DNA of 17,705 nt from Dictyocoela muelleri (lineage: Eukaryota > Microsporidia), in contig SDVU01000202.1 in assembly GCA_016256075.1 (NCBI GenBank), positions 1 to 17,705 on the forward strand, written 5' to 3'. Of this stretch, positions 7,461-16,745 are shown one piece after another. The notes under the pieces were generated by a model. That model was not told the DNA's origin. It ran no database searches and saw only the letters and a list, made by a program, of their open reading frames with translations. The translations under genes and the position numbers were made by a program. Each line of letters begins with the position of its first letter. Positions within the stretch are counted from its first letter, which is position 1.

Positions 7461-9390
7461 CAGGTACTCTCTATTATTTTCCACCCTTGGGGTTGAATAA
7501 AAGTAAAAAAAAGGAGGGTTGAAAAAAAAGGAGTATTGAAACAAAAAAGGGTGGTGAAGAGAGTAGAAATTTTTATAAAAATGTAAAAATTACTGTAAAT
7601 GAGTGGGAAACGACAAAAAATGCGTGCAAATGTGTAGAGTTAGGGTGGAAATGATTAAAAAAATATTGAGTAATATTAAGATTTATTTTAAATATATAAT
7701 CTAATATTGTTTTAAAATTGTTGTTTTTTTCTTATAAATTGTTTTTTCAAGACGTTTTAGCGAATCAATTGTCTTATATGTAAGATTTTCTATTGAAAAA
7801 AATACTTTTTTAATTTTTCCAAACATTCCATCGCTTCAGCTCCATCAATATTAAGAAACGGGATTGATTTTCTTCAATAATTTTATTTTCAGGAGTAGTT
7901 TCGTATATTTCATAAACTATATTTTCATTTACTAGTTTGGTAATATCAACCTCTATTAACTTTTAATTATCGGAAATATCCTGATTCAAAAGCGTTTCCT
8001 CATCGATTAGATCTATCATATTTAACTTATTACCTAGAGACTTAAAATTTTCTAATTCTATTTGATCATCTAAGGTTATGGAATTAATAAAGGCCTGTCT
8101 TATTCCAGCAATTTTCAATTGTTTCGCGAGTTACTTCATTCCAAGCATTTGAAACATAAATAATCGCATCTCCCAATGAAAAAAATTTAAAAAATGCTTT
8201 CTAAATCAATTTATGGAACAATTTGTTTAACAATATACGATAACTATTAATGAAAAAATTTAGCCTTAAAACTTTTTATAATTCCGGCGTCTAAAGGTTG
8301 TAATTTTGATGTTGAATTTTTCGGTAAAAATAATAATTTAATATTTGAATATGCACTATTTATTTTGTGACAATGAAAATTATCTAATAACAGGAGTATT
8401 TTTCTACTTCGATATTTAAAATGCTGATTTGTTTCTATAAGCCATAAATAAAATTCTTTACTAGTCACCCATGCATTTGCATTGCTGGAATATCTGCAGA
8501 ATGACTTCTTTGTAAAGTTTTTAAAGTCTCTAGGGTTTTTAGATTTTCCAATAACAAACGGCCCGAGTTTTTCTGATCCATTTATATTATAACATAAAAT
8601 AACTGTTACTCTTTCTTTTTATTTTTTATTCCTTTTCTTGGTCCTGATACCAAGCTTTTTGAAGGAGCCATTCGATAAAATAGTGCTGTTTCCTCACAAT
8701 TAAACGCTTCTTGAATGATATTCGTTAAATTTGGCCACAATCGAATAAAAAAGTTTCGTAGCTAATATCCTTTTGTTTAAGGCTATCTCCTAAACAATTT
8801 TTAAAATTTTTGTTATGTCTTAATTTGAACTTCCATAACCATCCTTTCGAAGCTTTAAATTTTAGCTATGCGTTTTTTCATTTTCAGATATGCTACTTTT
8901 TTGAAGCTCTGAAGAAATTTCTACTGCCTTTTGAATCAAAATAAGATCAGTATAGAAGCCACCAGCTGTTTCGATGGTTTCAATCCAATTCAATAATATT
9001 TGATCAAGTCTGGTATATTTCATATTCTAATTGCAGCACTTAAGTTAGAATTGAAAGAACTTGTCTCTCGAATTTGTTTTTCATAATCAATAATGTTTTT
9101 TATTGATCTGATGTTGATAGTGGTATTAAATTTCTTTGAAAGAGTTGTGAAATTCTGGTATGACTTTTATTTTTATTAAGACAAACATAATCTATGATTT
9201 TACATTTTTGTTTTAAAGTAAGCCGTTTCTTGATTTTTTAATCATATGGGTAAAAAAATGAAAAAAAAAGAATTTAGAAAATAATAGAGGGAATTAGCTA
9301 AAATATAAGAAAAATTTGAAAAATATTAGAAAAATGGAAAATAAAAGAAAGTGGAAAATAATAGAGGGTGAAAAAAATAGAGGGTCACTG
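7461..9390 (-). mobile_element. pogo/Tigger-like DNA transposon (Tc1/mariner superfamily)
   Basis: A 1,930-bp element begins CAGGTACTCTCTATTATTTT at 7461 and ends, as its complement, CAGTGACCCTCTATTTTTTT at 9390. The terminal repeats share a CTCTATTATTTTCCAC block, which occurs a second time near the right end as a subterminal repeat. TA dinucleotides flank both ends (7459-7460 and 9391-9392), the expected target duplication for this superfamily. The transposase lies on the minus strand. The last 340 bases at the left (7461-7800) are non-coding. Confidence 0.87.
7800..9246 (-). pseudogene. pogo/Tigger-like transposase, decayed
   Basis: The domain order on the minus strand is that of a CENP-B/pogo-type transposase. 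A pogo HTH lies near 9235-9120 (KKRLTLKQKCKIIDYV ... RISQLF). A CENP-B-type second HTH lies near 9030-8830 (LDQILLNWIETIETAGGFYT ... FKASKGWLWKFKLRHN). A DDE domain follows: NCEETALFYRMAPSKSLVSG near 8700-8640, [11 protein letters not shown] near 8395-8360, and [12 protein letters not shown] near 8300-8265. The C-terminal stretch DAIIYVSNAWNEVTRETIEN near 8175-8120 and DGAEAMECLEKLKKYF near 7845-7800 complete it. The second and third catalytic Asp are present; the first is Glu. Frame changes and stops are frequent, including one in an A-run just after the likely start (ATG at about 9246). The longest intact piece is 8247-8468. Confidence 0.9.
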
Positions 9391-9394
9391 TATT

Positions 9395-9515
9395 TAAAAA
9401 CTTATAGGCACATTTTCTAGATTTTCTGAATTTTTCTAAAATTATAGACTCGTTTTTTAAAATATAGATTCATTTTATCAGAGTAAAGACATATTTTACT
9501 GAAGCTATAGACATT
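9395..9515. repeat. Degenerate repeat around TATAGACATTTT
   Basis: Five loosely spaced copies of a TATAGRYWCATTTT-like element occur between the pogo-type transposon and the second Merlin copy. A related TTTTAGACATA lies on the other side of the transposon at 7449, so the transposon may have entered this repeat. The copies are weak and the spacing irregular. Confidence 0.4.
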
Positions 9516-10474
9516 TAGGATCTTGTTTTATTCCCATCAGAAAAATTAGTTTTTTCCACAGCAAAAAAGTTGGTTTTTTTCTCCCATCGAAAAAAAAACT
9601 TATGAATAATTAATTTATATATTATAAATTACATTTATTAAAATATTAAATAAATTATTAAATTGTTATCATTTTATTATTTAATAAAAAAAGTTATTAA
9701 TTTTAAAAAATAATTTTAAATTTAAAACAACTATAAATTTAAACCAATTACTAATTTATTTAAATATATTAAAAAACTCTTCAAAATCATTCTTATTATA
9801 ATATGATTTGTACATCAAGAAATCTAAATATTGTTAAAAATCTCCAGTTGATATCACCCTCATTTTTTAACTTGTTCTTTAATTTATTTCATACTGATTC
9901 TATATTTTGAGTATAGACTCTATTTGTCGGATTAACAAAATTTGTCTGGTTATTTATATTATTATGACATAATTATTAAATAGTGAATTATAGCCACACC
10001 ATTGATCACTCAAAATAATTGAACCAGATCTGAAAATTTCGGTTATTATTGGAATCAATGTTTCGACATGGCTATCATAAACTACACGCACGTAAAATTT
10101 AGAGGGTGTGGTTGAGATGTCAGCGATACTAAATACCCGTCTATTTTCCTGGGATATTCTACCGGTGTGGTATTTTTGTTTATAATGAAACATGAATTCA
10201 TCTATTTGGCAGATAATCTCCTCGCCGCACAGTCTTATGAGATTTTCATTTTTGTAATCGTTTATTTTTTGTTTAATGTCAGCATATATTTTTTATATAT
10301 GCTTCTATCTATACCAAATTTTATATGTAGATCAGATTATTTTTTTCCGGTATAGAAATAATATAAATAATATATAAAATATTTCAATCTTATATTTTGC
10401 AAAAAAAAACTATGCTTTCTTATATTAATATATTTTTTAAAATTATTACAAGCTTTACATTGGGATACTTAATC

Positions 10475-10899
10475 CTGTAGATCAGTGTTTCCCAAAGGGG
10501 TGCACATGCACCCCGAAGGGGGCTAGTTGATTTTTCAGGGTGATCATTGGAGTTTTAGGGGAATGCAATTTGGATTTTCTTGGCAGCATTTGGATTTTCT
10601 TGGCAGCATTTGGATTTTCTGAGAGAGGGTATTTTAAAGGGAAGAGCTATTTAAATTTTAGGTATCTAATACCTAAACTTGCAAACTTCAAACCTAATTT
10701 AAATCACTCTGTAATAAACATCAGAGTAAATCGTCTCATTAAATAAATAATTTTATTTTGCGTCTATTAATTACATAAATCAATAAAAATATTTAGAAAT
10801 TTGTTTTATAAATACCTATTGTTTAATAATGGGGGGAAACAATTTTTTTCGGCTATGGAGAACATGAACCAAAATAGGTTGGAAATAACTGCTGTAGAA
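10475..10899. mobile_element. hAT-type MITE (409 bp) with 8-bp target duplication
   Basis: The element 10483-10891 begins CAGTGTTTCCCAAAGGGGTG, the classical hAT terminal style. It ends, as complement, CAGTTATTTCCAACCTATTT, a decayed version of the same repeat. CTGTAGAT (10475-10482) and CTGTAGAA (10892-10899) form an 8-bp duplication with one mismatch, as expected for hAT. The Merlin zinc-ribbon coding sequence ends on one side and continues on the other, which supports both borders. Inside are a perfect small palindrome GGGGTGCA-CA-TGCACCCC (10496-10513) and a triplicated 20-bp unit. It encodes no recognisable protein; the 68-codon frame at 10540 is spurious. Confidence 0.82.
10565..10620. 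repeat. 20-bp unit in three tandem copies
   Basis: Three copies of CATTTGGATTTTCTTGGCAG with almost no divergence lie inside the hAT-type MITE. Their high mutual identity next to decayed terminal repeats suggests the array expanded after the MITE inserted. Confidence 0.93.
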
Positions 10900-11052
10900 C
10901 AATATTGCGTTTGTATTTACTTAAACGCAAAAACACACCACACCCATCACATAATATATTAGTATGTAATAATTTTTTATTACGTAAAAAATCGTCATTT
11001 ATTCTTTGTTATTCAAAAATTTTATCAAATCTTGAAATTATGAGTGTTAATT

Positions 11053-11079
11053 TCACGGGTTTTTCCCCATGGAGGAAAA
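11053..11079. repeat. Short palindrome at Merlin right end
   Basis: GGGTTTTTCC and GGAAAAACCC surround a short core containing CATGGA. It forms a 10-bp perfect stem and sits directly upstream of the Merlin coding region, where the terminal repeat is expected. Confidence 0.8.
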
Positions 11080-11140
11080 ACCCAAGATCCGACATTTAAT
11101 ATCCTTATGTAATAAGAGACCCATACAAATAATGGATAGG

Positions 11141-11592
11141 GGAATTTTCACCGGATTTCAAAATTTAACTAAATACCCCTATGGTTTTCGAAAATATAAG
11201 TTTTAATGAATAAATATTAAATTTATTTATTCATGGTTAATTTATTCATTAAATTTATTTATTCATAAATAATTTATTCGTGGTTAATTTATTCATTAAA
11301 TTTATTTATTCATAAATAATTTATTCATTAAATTTATTTATTCATAAATAATTTATTCATTAAATTTATTTATTTATAAATAATTTATTTATTAAATTTA
11401 TTTATTTATAAATAATTTATTCATTAAATTTATTTATTCATAAATGAATTGGCTCTTGTTTAGAAAAAAGCAACCTATGTTAGGCATCTTTCTAGACAAG
11501 CCCCAATAAATTTAATATTTTTATCATTAAAAATTATATTAATTTGAAAACCATAGGGGTATTTTAATTAATTTTGAAATCCGGCGAATTTT
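11141..11592. repeat. Inverted repeat enclosing an AT-rich tandem array
   Basis: Arms of about 86 bases (11141-11226 and 11507-11592) share ACCGGATTTCAAAATT and TACCCCTATGGTTTTC with few mismatches. Between them lie a tandem array and a smaller hairpin (11447-11505, TTGTTTAGAAA against TTTCTAGACAA). No clear flanking duplication was found. The sequence to the right resumes as a gypsy-type fossil. The whole could be a MITE inserted in that fossil, or an inverted duplication of part of it. Confidence 0.82.
11222..11445. repeat. ~32-bp AT-rich tandem array
   Basis: About seven copies of a unit combining TAAATTTATTTATTCATAAA and TAATTTATTCAT. Two early copies carry the variant CATGGTTAATTTATTC or CGTGGTTAATTTATTC; two later copies read TATTTATAAA. 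The unit is partly self-complementary, so single strands could fold in several ways. Confidence 0.92.
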
Positions 11593-11614
11593 CTCCTCCG
11601 GCGAAAATTCGCCG
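11582..11614. repeat. GC-containing hairpin
   Basis: CGGCGAATTTTC (11582-11593) and GAAAATTCGCCG (11603-11614) form a perfect 12-bp stem with a 9-base loop. The left half doubles as the end of the right arm of the 11141-11592 inverted repeat. Confidence 0.85.
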
Positions 11615-12400
11615 ATTTTCATTATAATCCTAGCGGAAAATCAATTTAGAACGCATGAATAAGGAAATAGCCGTGACCTTGAGAATATCAAGAGATGAAT
11701 CTTTAGAAAAACTACTCCAAAATATGTAGATTAGGATTAATCTAAACGTTAACATTCTTATAGACACCCGTTATTTAAGCTTTTCTTTGTGAAATCGATA
11801 TTTTGCAATTATCTTGTGTTTTTAAGTTTAATTAAAAGGATTGATAACATAATTAAGAGATCTGCGAATAAATATAACGAAAATATTCAGAAAAAATAGA
11901 CTAAAAGAAACATATAATGAAGGGGATATGATTTTTGTACGCAATTTCGATCCGTATAAGGTAACGAGCAAGGGGGTTGTGTGCATACATGGTTTTGAGG
12001 ATAACAAGGAATTACAATTATATTTATAAAAAGGGTAATAATATAATGCGGATTCATATAAAAAACACAAAAACCTTTTAAGAAGAGGGAGGATGTGATG
12101 TCCCACGGAAACACACTTATATCTGAAAATTACATCAAACTGCATATGATTTTTCGTAAACCCTGTTTTTTCAAATTTAAATAAAATGAACCTGAAAATG
12201 TCTATAAGGTAGGTTTATTCTCCTATAATCAATAAATCGAGCTGTCTGTTAAGACAGAAAATCTAGAATCTTTTAAAACTATAAATAGGGTGATATAGCC
12301 AAGGTACATGCACGATTTCGCGAGACAATCAATAAATCAATTTTAAACTCTATTTCTATTTGTAATTTTTAATTTGGTCATCTACAAGGTGGACACAACA
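11615..12400 (+). mobile_element. Ty3/gypsy-type LTR retrotransposon fossil: integrase end plus 3' LTR
   Basis: This is a plus-strand fossil of the 3' end of an LTR element. Around 11651-11725 the text RMNKEIAVTLRISRDESLE matches the end of an integrase core. Around 11905-12000 a YNEGDMIFVRNFDPYKV stretch matches the integrase C-terminal module. A purine-rich tract, AGAAGAGGGAGGA (12081-12093), is followed at once by an LTR. No 5' LTR, reverse transcriptase or gag was found in the window, so the copy is partial, and it is broken. Its sequence differs from the minus-strand element next to it, so it is a separate lineage. Confidence 0.8.
12094..12400 (+). repeat. LTR (about 307 bp) of the plus-strand gypsy-type fossil
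   Basis: It begins TGTGATGTCCCACGG directly after a polypurine tract and ends TGGACACAACA, giving the usual TG...CA borders. A TATA-type box, CTATAAATAG, lies at 12279-12288. CAATAAA motifs near 12230 and 12330 could serve as polyadenylation signals. Only one copy is present in the window. Confidence 0.78.
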
Positions 12401-12495
12401 ATTTTTTTTCGATTTTTTTATTTAACATTAAAATTATAACAATTATAAAATGCTGACTTATTATCAGAAGTATTTCACTAAAAATTAAATTATAT

Positions 12496-12780
12496 TGACA
12501 GACTCCGGAGAGATACGTCCCCAAAGGAGAATTTAATTGTAATAAGAATGTCGTATTAATTGGCTTTATTTAATTCACTGCGCGGAGACAGAGTGTCCTG
12601 GCGAGAACTGATTTCTTGATTGATAATTCATGAGGGGTCTAAACCAAGTTTTCTTTTATAGTTTAGATTTTCGATAAATTTCCACAATTGATTTTTTTTA
12701 TTTTGAATTTTGACAGAATTAATTATTTGTGTTTTTTTTATATTTTCTGAATTCTCTTTATTTGTCATAGGTGTATGACA
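12496..12780 (-). repeat. 3' LTR of the complete gypsy-type element
   Basis: 285 bp, running TGTCATACACCTATGACAAA to ...CTCCGGAGTCTGTCA on the minus strand, so it has TG/CA borders. It contains a TATA-type box (TATAAAAG, plus 12653-12661) and an AATAAA near 12565-12570. The first bases, TGTCATACACCTATGACA, form a small imperfect palindrome. Confidence 0.9.
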
Positions 12781-12809
12781 TTCACATCTCTCAATAGAAG
12801 GTTAAAGAT

Positions 12810-13680
12810 TCTTCACATTATGTCTAACAATTCTTCTACCTTCCCTTTCCAGACGTTCCCCCTTTCATTATTTACATCTGTAACTAAAAAAGGTCCTAAG
12901 TAACGATCCAATATTTTATAACTTACGAAATTTTTCCTTAAAACTTTGTCCCCAATTTGATACTTGAATCTTTTTTTTCCTATTTTTCTTGTTTTGATCA
13001 TTTTCTTTTATAGTCTTTTCTCTGATTTTATTTTCACTTATCCGATGTGAGAAATTCCAGCGGAAGGTATCAAAGAATATGTATCCATTTATAAATTCGC
13101 TTGGGCTAGACTTAATGATTGAATGATGTGTTAGATTAAAATTTACTTCGATTTTTCTTTATTGTTTCAGATAGTGAGAAAACTCTATATATTCTTAAAA
13201 TATTTGCTATTGTTGAATTAAGTCTTTATGAAATGCTATTTGCCGTGGGATTAAACGGTGATGTTTTCACGTGTATTATTTTGTTGTTCTTGAGGAAGTT
13301 TTCAAATTCATTTGACACATATTCTCGACCTAAATCTGAAAAAAAATCGTGAAGGTTTAGGGTATTTTCGCAGCCACTCTTTAATTTTAGCGATTATTGT
13401 GTTTGTACGAATGTTCTTCAATATAAATACACGGGTAAATCTACTGCATATGTCTGTAATTGTTAGTATATAAAAGTATTCATTTTTATGTTCGTGTTAA
13501 AATGTTTTGTCTTTATTGGTCCAAAAATGTCTGAGCTAATAAATTCGAATGGTTGTTCGGAATAAATATACCCAACATGCTTTCCAAGTTTCATTTTTGT
13601 ATCTTTAGAAATCTGACATTTGTAACTGCTAGCAGTTAAGTCCTCAGTGTGTTCTTTCAAGTTTTATGCGCAAATATATT
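12810..13680 (-). pseudogene. Integrase region of the gypsy-type fossil
   Basis: On the minus strand, 13463-13660 contains the Cys of a zinc-binding module (YKCQISKDTKMK) followed by FEFISSDIFGPI, the start of the integrase catalytic core. At 12813-13001, YQIGDKVLRKNFVSYKILD and YLGPFLVTDV form the C-terminal SH3-like module of Ty3/gypsy integrases. Integrase would insert the cDNA copy into host DNA. The region between (13000-13460) is more decayed. Broken fossil. Confidence 0.85.
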
Positions 13681-13869
13681 TATTAATTGTTAAATATAAC
13701 TTCTTTGAAGCTGGGTGAGCAAGGTCTTCATGTAACAAATTAATATAATAAGGTAATAATTTTCAGGTATTTTCAGTCAATTCCTTGTATCATTGTTGTA
13801 ATTAATGTCTTCTTTATCTGTCTTTTGACTTATTGTTTGTTTTATTAAATATTTTTTGTCAATTTGATC

Positions 13870-14230
13870 TCAGTAACACTGTTTTTGGCGAGGTTTTATT
13901 ATAAAAATTCTTGAAATTGGATCAGCAATTATGTTGTTTCTTCCTTCAATTCGTTTTAATTCATAATTGAACTCTTTAGGAAGAAGTTTCCAGCGCTGAA
14001 CTCTTTTTGATAGATCTGAATTATAAAGCAAATTTTTGTTGTTTGTTAATACTGTTATTTTACTGTCGATCATATATGGAAAAAATTATATTGATTTTAA
14101 ATTTCTAAGTGCTTCTTTCTCCATAGTCGTGTATTTTATTTCAGTAGGCGTAAATTTATGGCTGTAAAAGGCGAGTGGAGTTTCATTTTAAGAGAGAACG
14201 GATCTTTAGCCCGGTCTGAAGGATTCCGTT
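13870..14230 (-). pseudogene. RNase H region of the gypsy-type fossil
   Basis: KITVLTNNKNLLYN, VQRWKLLPKEFNYEL and RRIEG-like/ADPISR text between 13870 and 14073 matches the end of the Ty3/gypsy RNase H domain (D.K.L ... RW...L.EF.Y...G..N..AD..SR). The earlier part of the domain, up to about 14230, is only faintly recognisable. The domain would remove template RNA during reverse transcription. Broken fossil. Confidence 0.82.
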
Positions 14231-14429
14231 AGTAAATTAAATTCATAATCTGGGTTTAGATACTGAAAATAGGCGCGTTTCTTATTTGATTTATAATTTT
14301 GTTTGTTTTCTTAATACGCCAATCCTCCCATTTTATTTCCTTTTTCTTTCTCAATAAGTCTGTCAGATATAATGTTTTCTGGCTATAATTAGGAATAAAA
14401 GCTTTTAAGTAATTAAAATATCATATAAG

Positions 14430-15170
14430 TATCTAAATGTGCTTTTTACTTTTTGGTTTTCGTATCTCAAAATTTTTCGTCAGCGTATTATCAATACCTA
14501 TGCCTGATTCTGAGATTGTATGCCTGAGAAAAATGATTTTCCTTTCAAAAAATTCACTTTTACTTATATTGATTTTGATGTTATTTTGATTAATTATATT
14601 GAGTATTGTTTCTAAATGTGATTTGTGCAGTTCCTCGTCAGTTGAATGAAAAATAATATCGTCTAAGTAGACTTTTACAAAGAGAAATTGTGAATATAAA
14701 CTGACCATGACTCTTTTAAACGTCATAGGGGCGTTCGTTAACCCAAACGGCATTCTGAGCTATTCATATTTAGAATTTTCTATCTAAAATGCTGTATATT
14801 TTCTGCTTGTAGGTTTCATAGCTACTTGTTTTATCCGGATTTTAGATCGAGTTCGAGAATATTTTCGAGTCTTTCAATTGAACTAGCAGTGTTAAATTTT
14901 TGGAAAAATATACAGTTCTTTCTTTGTTATCCTTTTAAGGTGGCGGTAGTCAACCACCAATCTGATATCACCATTCTTTTTCACTATAGGGAATGCACTA
15001 GATGTAAATGGTGATTGACTTGGTTGAATAATTTTGTCTATAATGAGTGTCCTAACTATGCTTAATGTTCTTTCTTTTACTCGTAGTGGAAGCCTAAATG
15101 GATAAATCTGGGTAATTTTTTCTTCTGTAAGACTTATTTCGTGTTCGATTCCTGTAATGAGACCCACATT
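14430..15170 (-). pseudogene. Reverse transcriptase region of the gypsy-type fossil
   Basis: IIDKIIQPSQSPFTSSAFPI and KKNGDIRLVVDYRHL (about 15080-14930) are the N-terminal fingers of a gypsy reverse transcriptase. MPFGLTNAPMTFKRVM (about 14753-14705) and VYLDDIIFHS (about 14670-14645) are the palm, the latter with the YLDD catalytic motif. The order and spacing are standard. The domain would copy element RNA into DNA. Broken fossil. Confidence 0.92.
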
Positions 15171-15399
15171 CGAGATTTTTTGATCATTAATTTCCAGTAA
15201 ATTTTTACGTGACTCGGGATTATCACATCTGATTGTTTATAAATTTTTGTCTTTTCATCAATTTTGGTTTCTATATTGTCGCATTCTTGGGTTTTATTTA
15301 AAGTATATTCAGTTTTATTTAACTCAAAACTCATCGTTTCTAGATTGATTTTAGCTTTATTATTAGAAAGAAAGTCTATTCTCAGGATTATGTAGGGTC

Positions 15400-15615
15400 C
15401 ATATTAGACATAACTTTAGCGTTAACATAATACTTCTCACCATTTTTATCATCTATCGTTAATTCGAACAGTGCTTCTTTGTCTGACGAAACAATAGATC
15501 CATTTACAAGTTCTGCATTTATTTTCTTTATATGCTTTCGCTGTTAATTTATGTTTTTTTTGCGATGTTCTCATTGATATAATTATAAGAGAAACCTGTG
15601 TCTAAAATTGCGGGA
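15400..15615 (-). pseudogene. Aspartic protease region of the gypsy-type fossil
   Basis: The minus strand at about 15580-15612 reads AILDTGFSYNYI, containing the DTG active-site triad of retroelement aspartic proteases. Downstream text (LFELTIDDKNGEKYYVNAKV) fits the strand-rich body of the domain. The protease would cleave the gag-pol product. Broken fossil. Confidence 0.8.
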
Positions 15616-15699
15616 TACTCTGAGTCAGATATGAATGTTTTAATTTCTAAGATTTTTGGGGTTTTCAAAGTTGAAGAGATTGCAAGATTTTTTGTAGTT

Positions 15700-16400
15700 G
15701 TATCTCTAGTTTCCTTTTTAAATCTTAGGTCTTTATTCTTTTTTAGTTCCCTACATTCATCGGCGTTATGGTTGCATAAACCATGGTACGAACATCTTTT
15801 CCTTTGTTAGCTTGATCTTCTCTATTATTTCCGTGATAGGCAGGAAGTTTATTTTCTAATTCACTTCTGTTAAACTGTTCAAGTAGTGTTTCTTCAGTCG
15901 TATTTATCATGTCGTATATTCCATTAATTGTTGTAACGTTTAAACTGGAGATCTCCACCTGCGTCCTTCGTGACAATTCTGTATAGAAAGCTTCTTCAGC
16001 CTTTACGTTAATTTGCTCTTCGATCCAGTCCATACAAATCATCAACCTTTGGAATATAACATTTATATATTCTTTTATCGTGAGAAAATCATCCTGTTTT
16101 GCATTAGCTAGCATGTTTAAGTATCTAATATAATGGCTCTCCGGATATTTTGTCATAAAAATTTTTTTCATAATCTTTTCATTTGTATCTAATCCGTCAA
16201 TCAAATTAAAGACTTGCGAGTCTATTGCAGACCTTAAAACTTCGACTGCTGTTACTTTGTTCCGTTGTGCGAGTTTTACTGTTTGAAATAATTCATTTTT
16301 TCATTTAAAGAGGTCTTGCCTTTGAATGCCCTCTAACATTGAAAAACTTCTTCGGATTGATATTGTTGTATTTGGAGGAGTGTGGGTGAACTTTATTTTC
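15700..16400 (-). pseudogene. Gag region of the gypsy-type fossil
   Basis: The longest open stretch of the element, 15743-16204, encodes a helical capsid-like domain with the family's YIRYLNMLANAKQDDFLTI and EYINVIFQRL text. It is followed near 15790-15745 by a C/H pattern (CSYHGLCNHNADEC) resembling the zinc knuckle of gag. Gag would form the particle and bind the element's RNA. Broken fossil. Confidence 0.8.
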
Positions 16401-16461
16401 TGTGGAGTGTAGTTTTCATCAACTGTTTTTACTTTAATGTCCTTCCTCGTTGAATTCAACT

Positions 16462-16745
16462 TGACGGACTCCGGAGAGATCCGTCCCCAAAGGAGAAGTT
16501 GATTGTAAAAAGAATGTCGTATTAAATTGGCTTTATTTAATTTACTGCGCGGAGCAGAGTGTCTCGTCGGAACTTGATCTCTTGATTGATAATTCAGGGG
16601 GGTCTAAACCAAGTTTTCTTTTATAGTTTAGATTTCCGATAAATTTCCACAATTAATTTTTTTTATTTTGAATTTTGTCCGAATTGATTATTTGTGATTT
16701 TTTTATATTTTCTGAATTCTCTTTATTTGTCATAGGTGTATGACA
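16462..16745 (-). repeat. 5' LTR of the complete gypsy-type element
   Basis: 284 bp, matching 12496-12780 along its whole length with roughly two dozen differences. It keeps the TATA-type box (plus 16618-16626) and the TG/CA borders. Transcription of the element would start inside it and run leftward. Confidence 0.9.

Larger units (their letters stand above)
9790..11042 (-). pseudogene. Merlin transposase, split by a hAT-type MITE
   Basis: From the right, the minus strand gives DDFLRNKKLLHTN, then CDGCGVFLRLSKYKR (10934-10952 for the Cys pair). After the MITE it gives QCKACNNFKKYINIRKHSFF near 10460-10400, so the CxxC...CxxC zinc ribbon is split by the insertion. QIDEFMFHYKQKYHTGR near 10215-10165 carries the first catalytic Asp. 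VETLIPIITEIF and IILSDQWCGYN near 10060-9985 carry the second. NFVNPTNRVYTQNIES near 9940-9895 carries the Glu. All three catalytic residues of the DDE triad are therefore visible. The open part 9954-10193 is intact over 79 codons; elsewhere stops and frame changes occur. The C-terminal end near 9790 fades into A/T-rich sequence. Confidence 0.87.
9571..11079 (-). mobile_element. Merlin DNA transposon, second copy
   Basis: The proposed ends are GGTTTTTTTCTCCCATCG at 9571 and, on the other strand, GGGTTTTTCCTCCATGGGG reading inward from 11079. They are similar to each other and each is part of a short palindrome. The transposase on the minus strand fills the interval, interrupted by a 409-bp hAT-type MITE. 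I could not find an 8-9 bp target duplication, so the exact ends remain uncertain. This copy belongs to a different Merlin lineage from the one at 440-3250: the proteins align only at family motifs. Confidence 0.65.
12496..16745 (-). mobile_element. Ty3/gypsy-type LTR retrotransposon, structurally complete but broken
   Basis: A 4.25-kb minus-strand element has both LTRs and, in order from the right, gag, protease, reverse transcriptase, RNase H and integrase. Gag to integrase order with integrase last is Ty3/gypsy (Metaviridae) architecture. The two LTRs are about 92 percent alike by eye, so the insertion is not recent. The coding region is broken in many places (ten or more) and is a fossil. 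ATAT flanks both outer borders (12492-12495 and 16746-16749) and may be a short target duplication, though such a sequence is weak evidence in AT-rich DNA. No tRNA-type primer site beginning TGG is seen beside the 5' LTR. Confidence 0.92.

Noticed and set aside
10540-10746. 68-codon plus-strand frame
   Set aside because: Its repetitive protein text comes from the triplicated 20-bp unit inside the hAT-type MITE.
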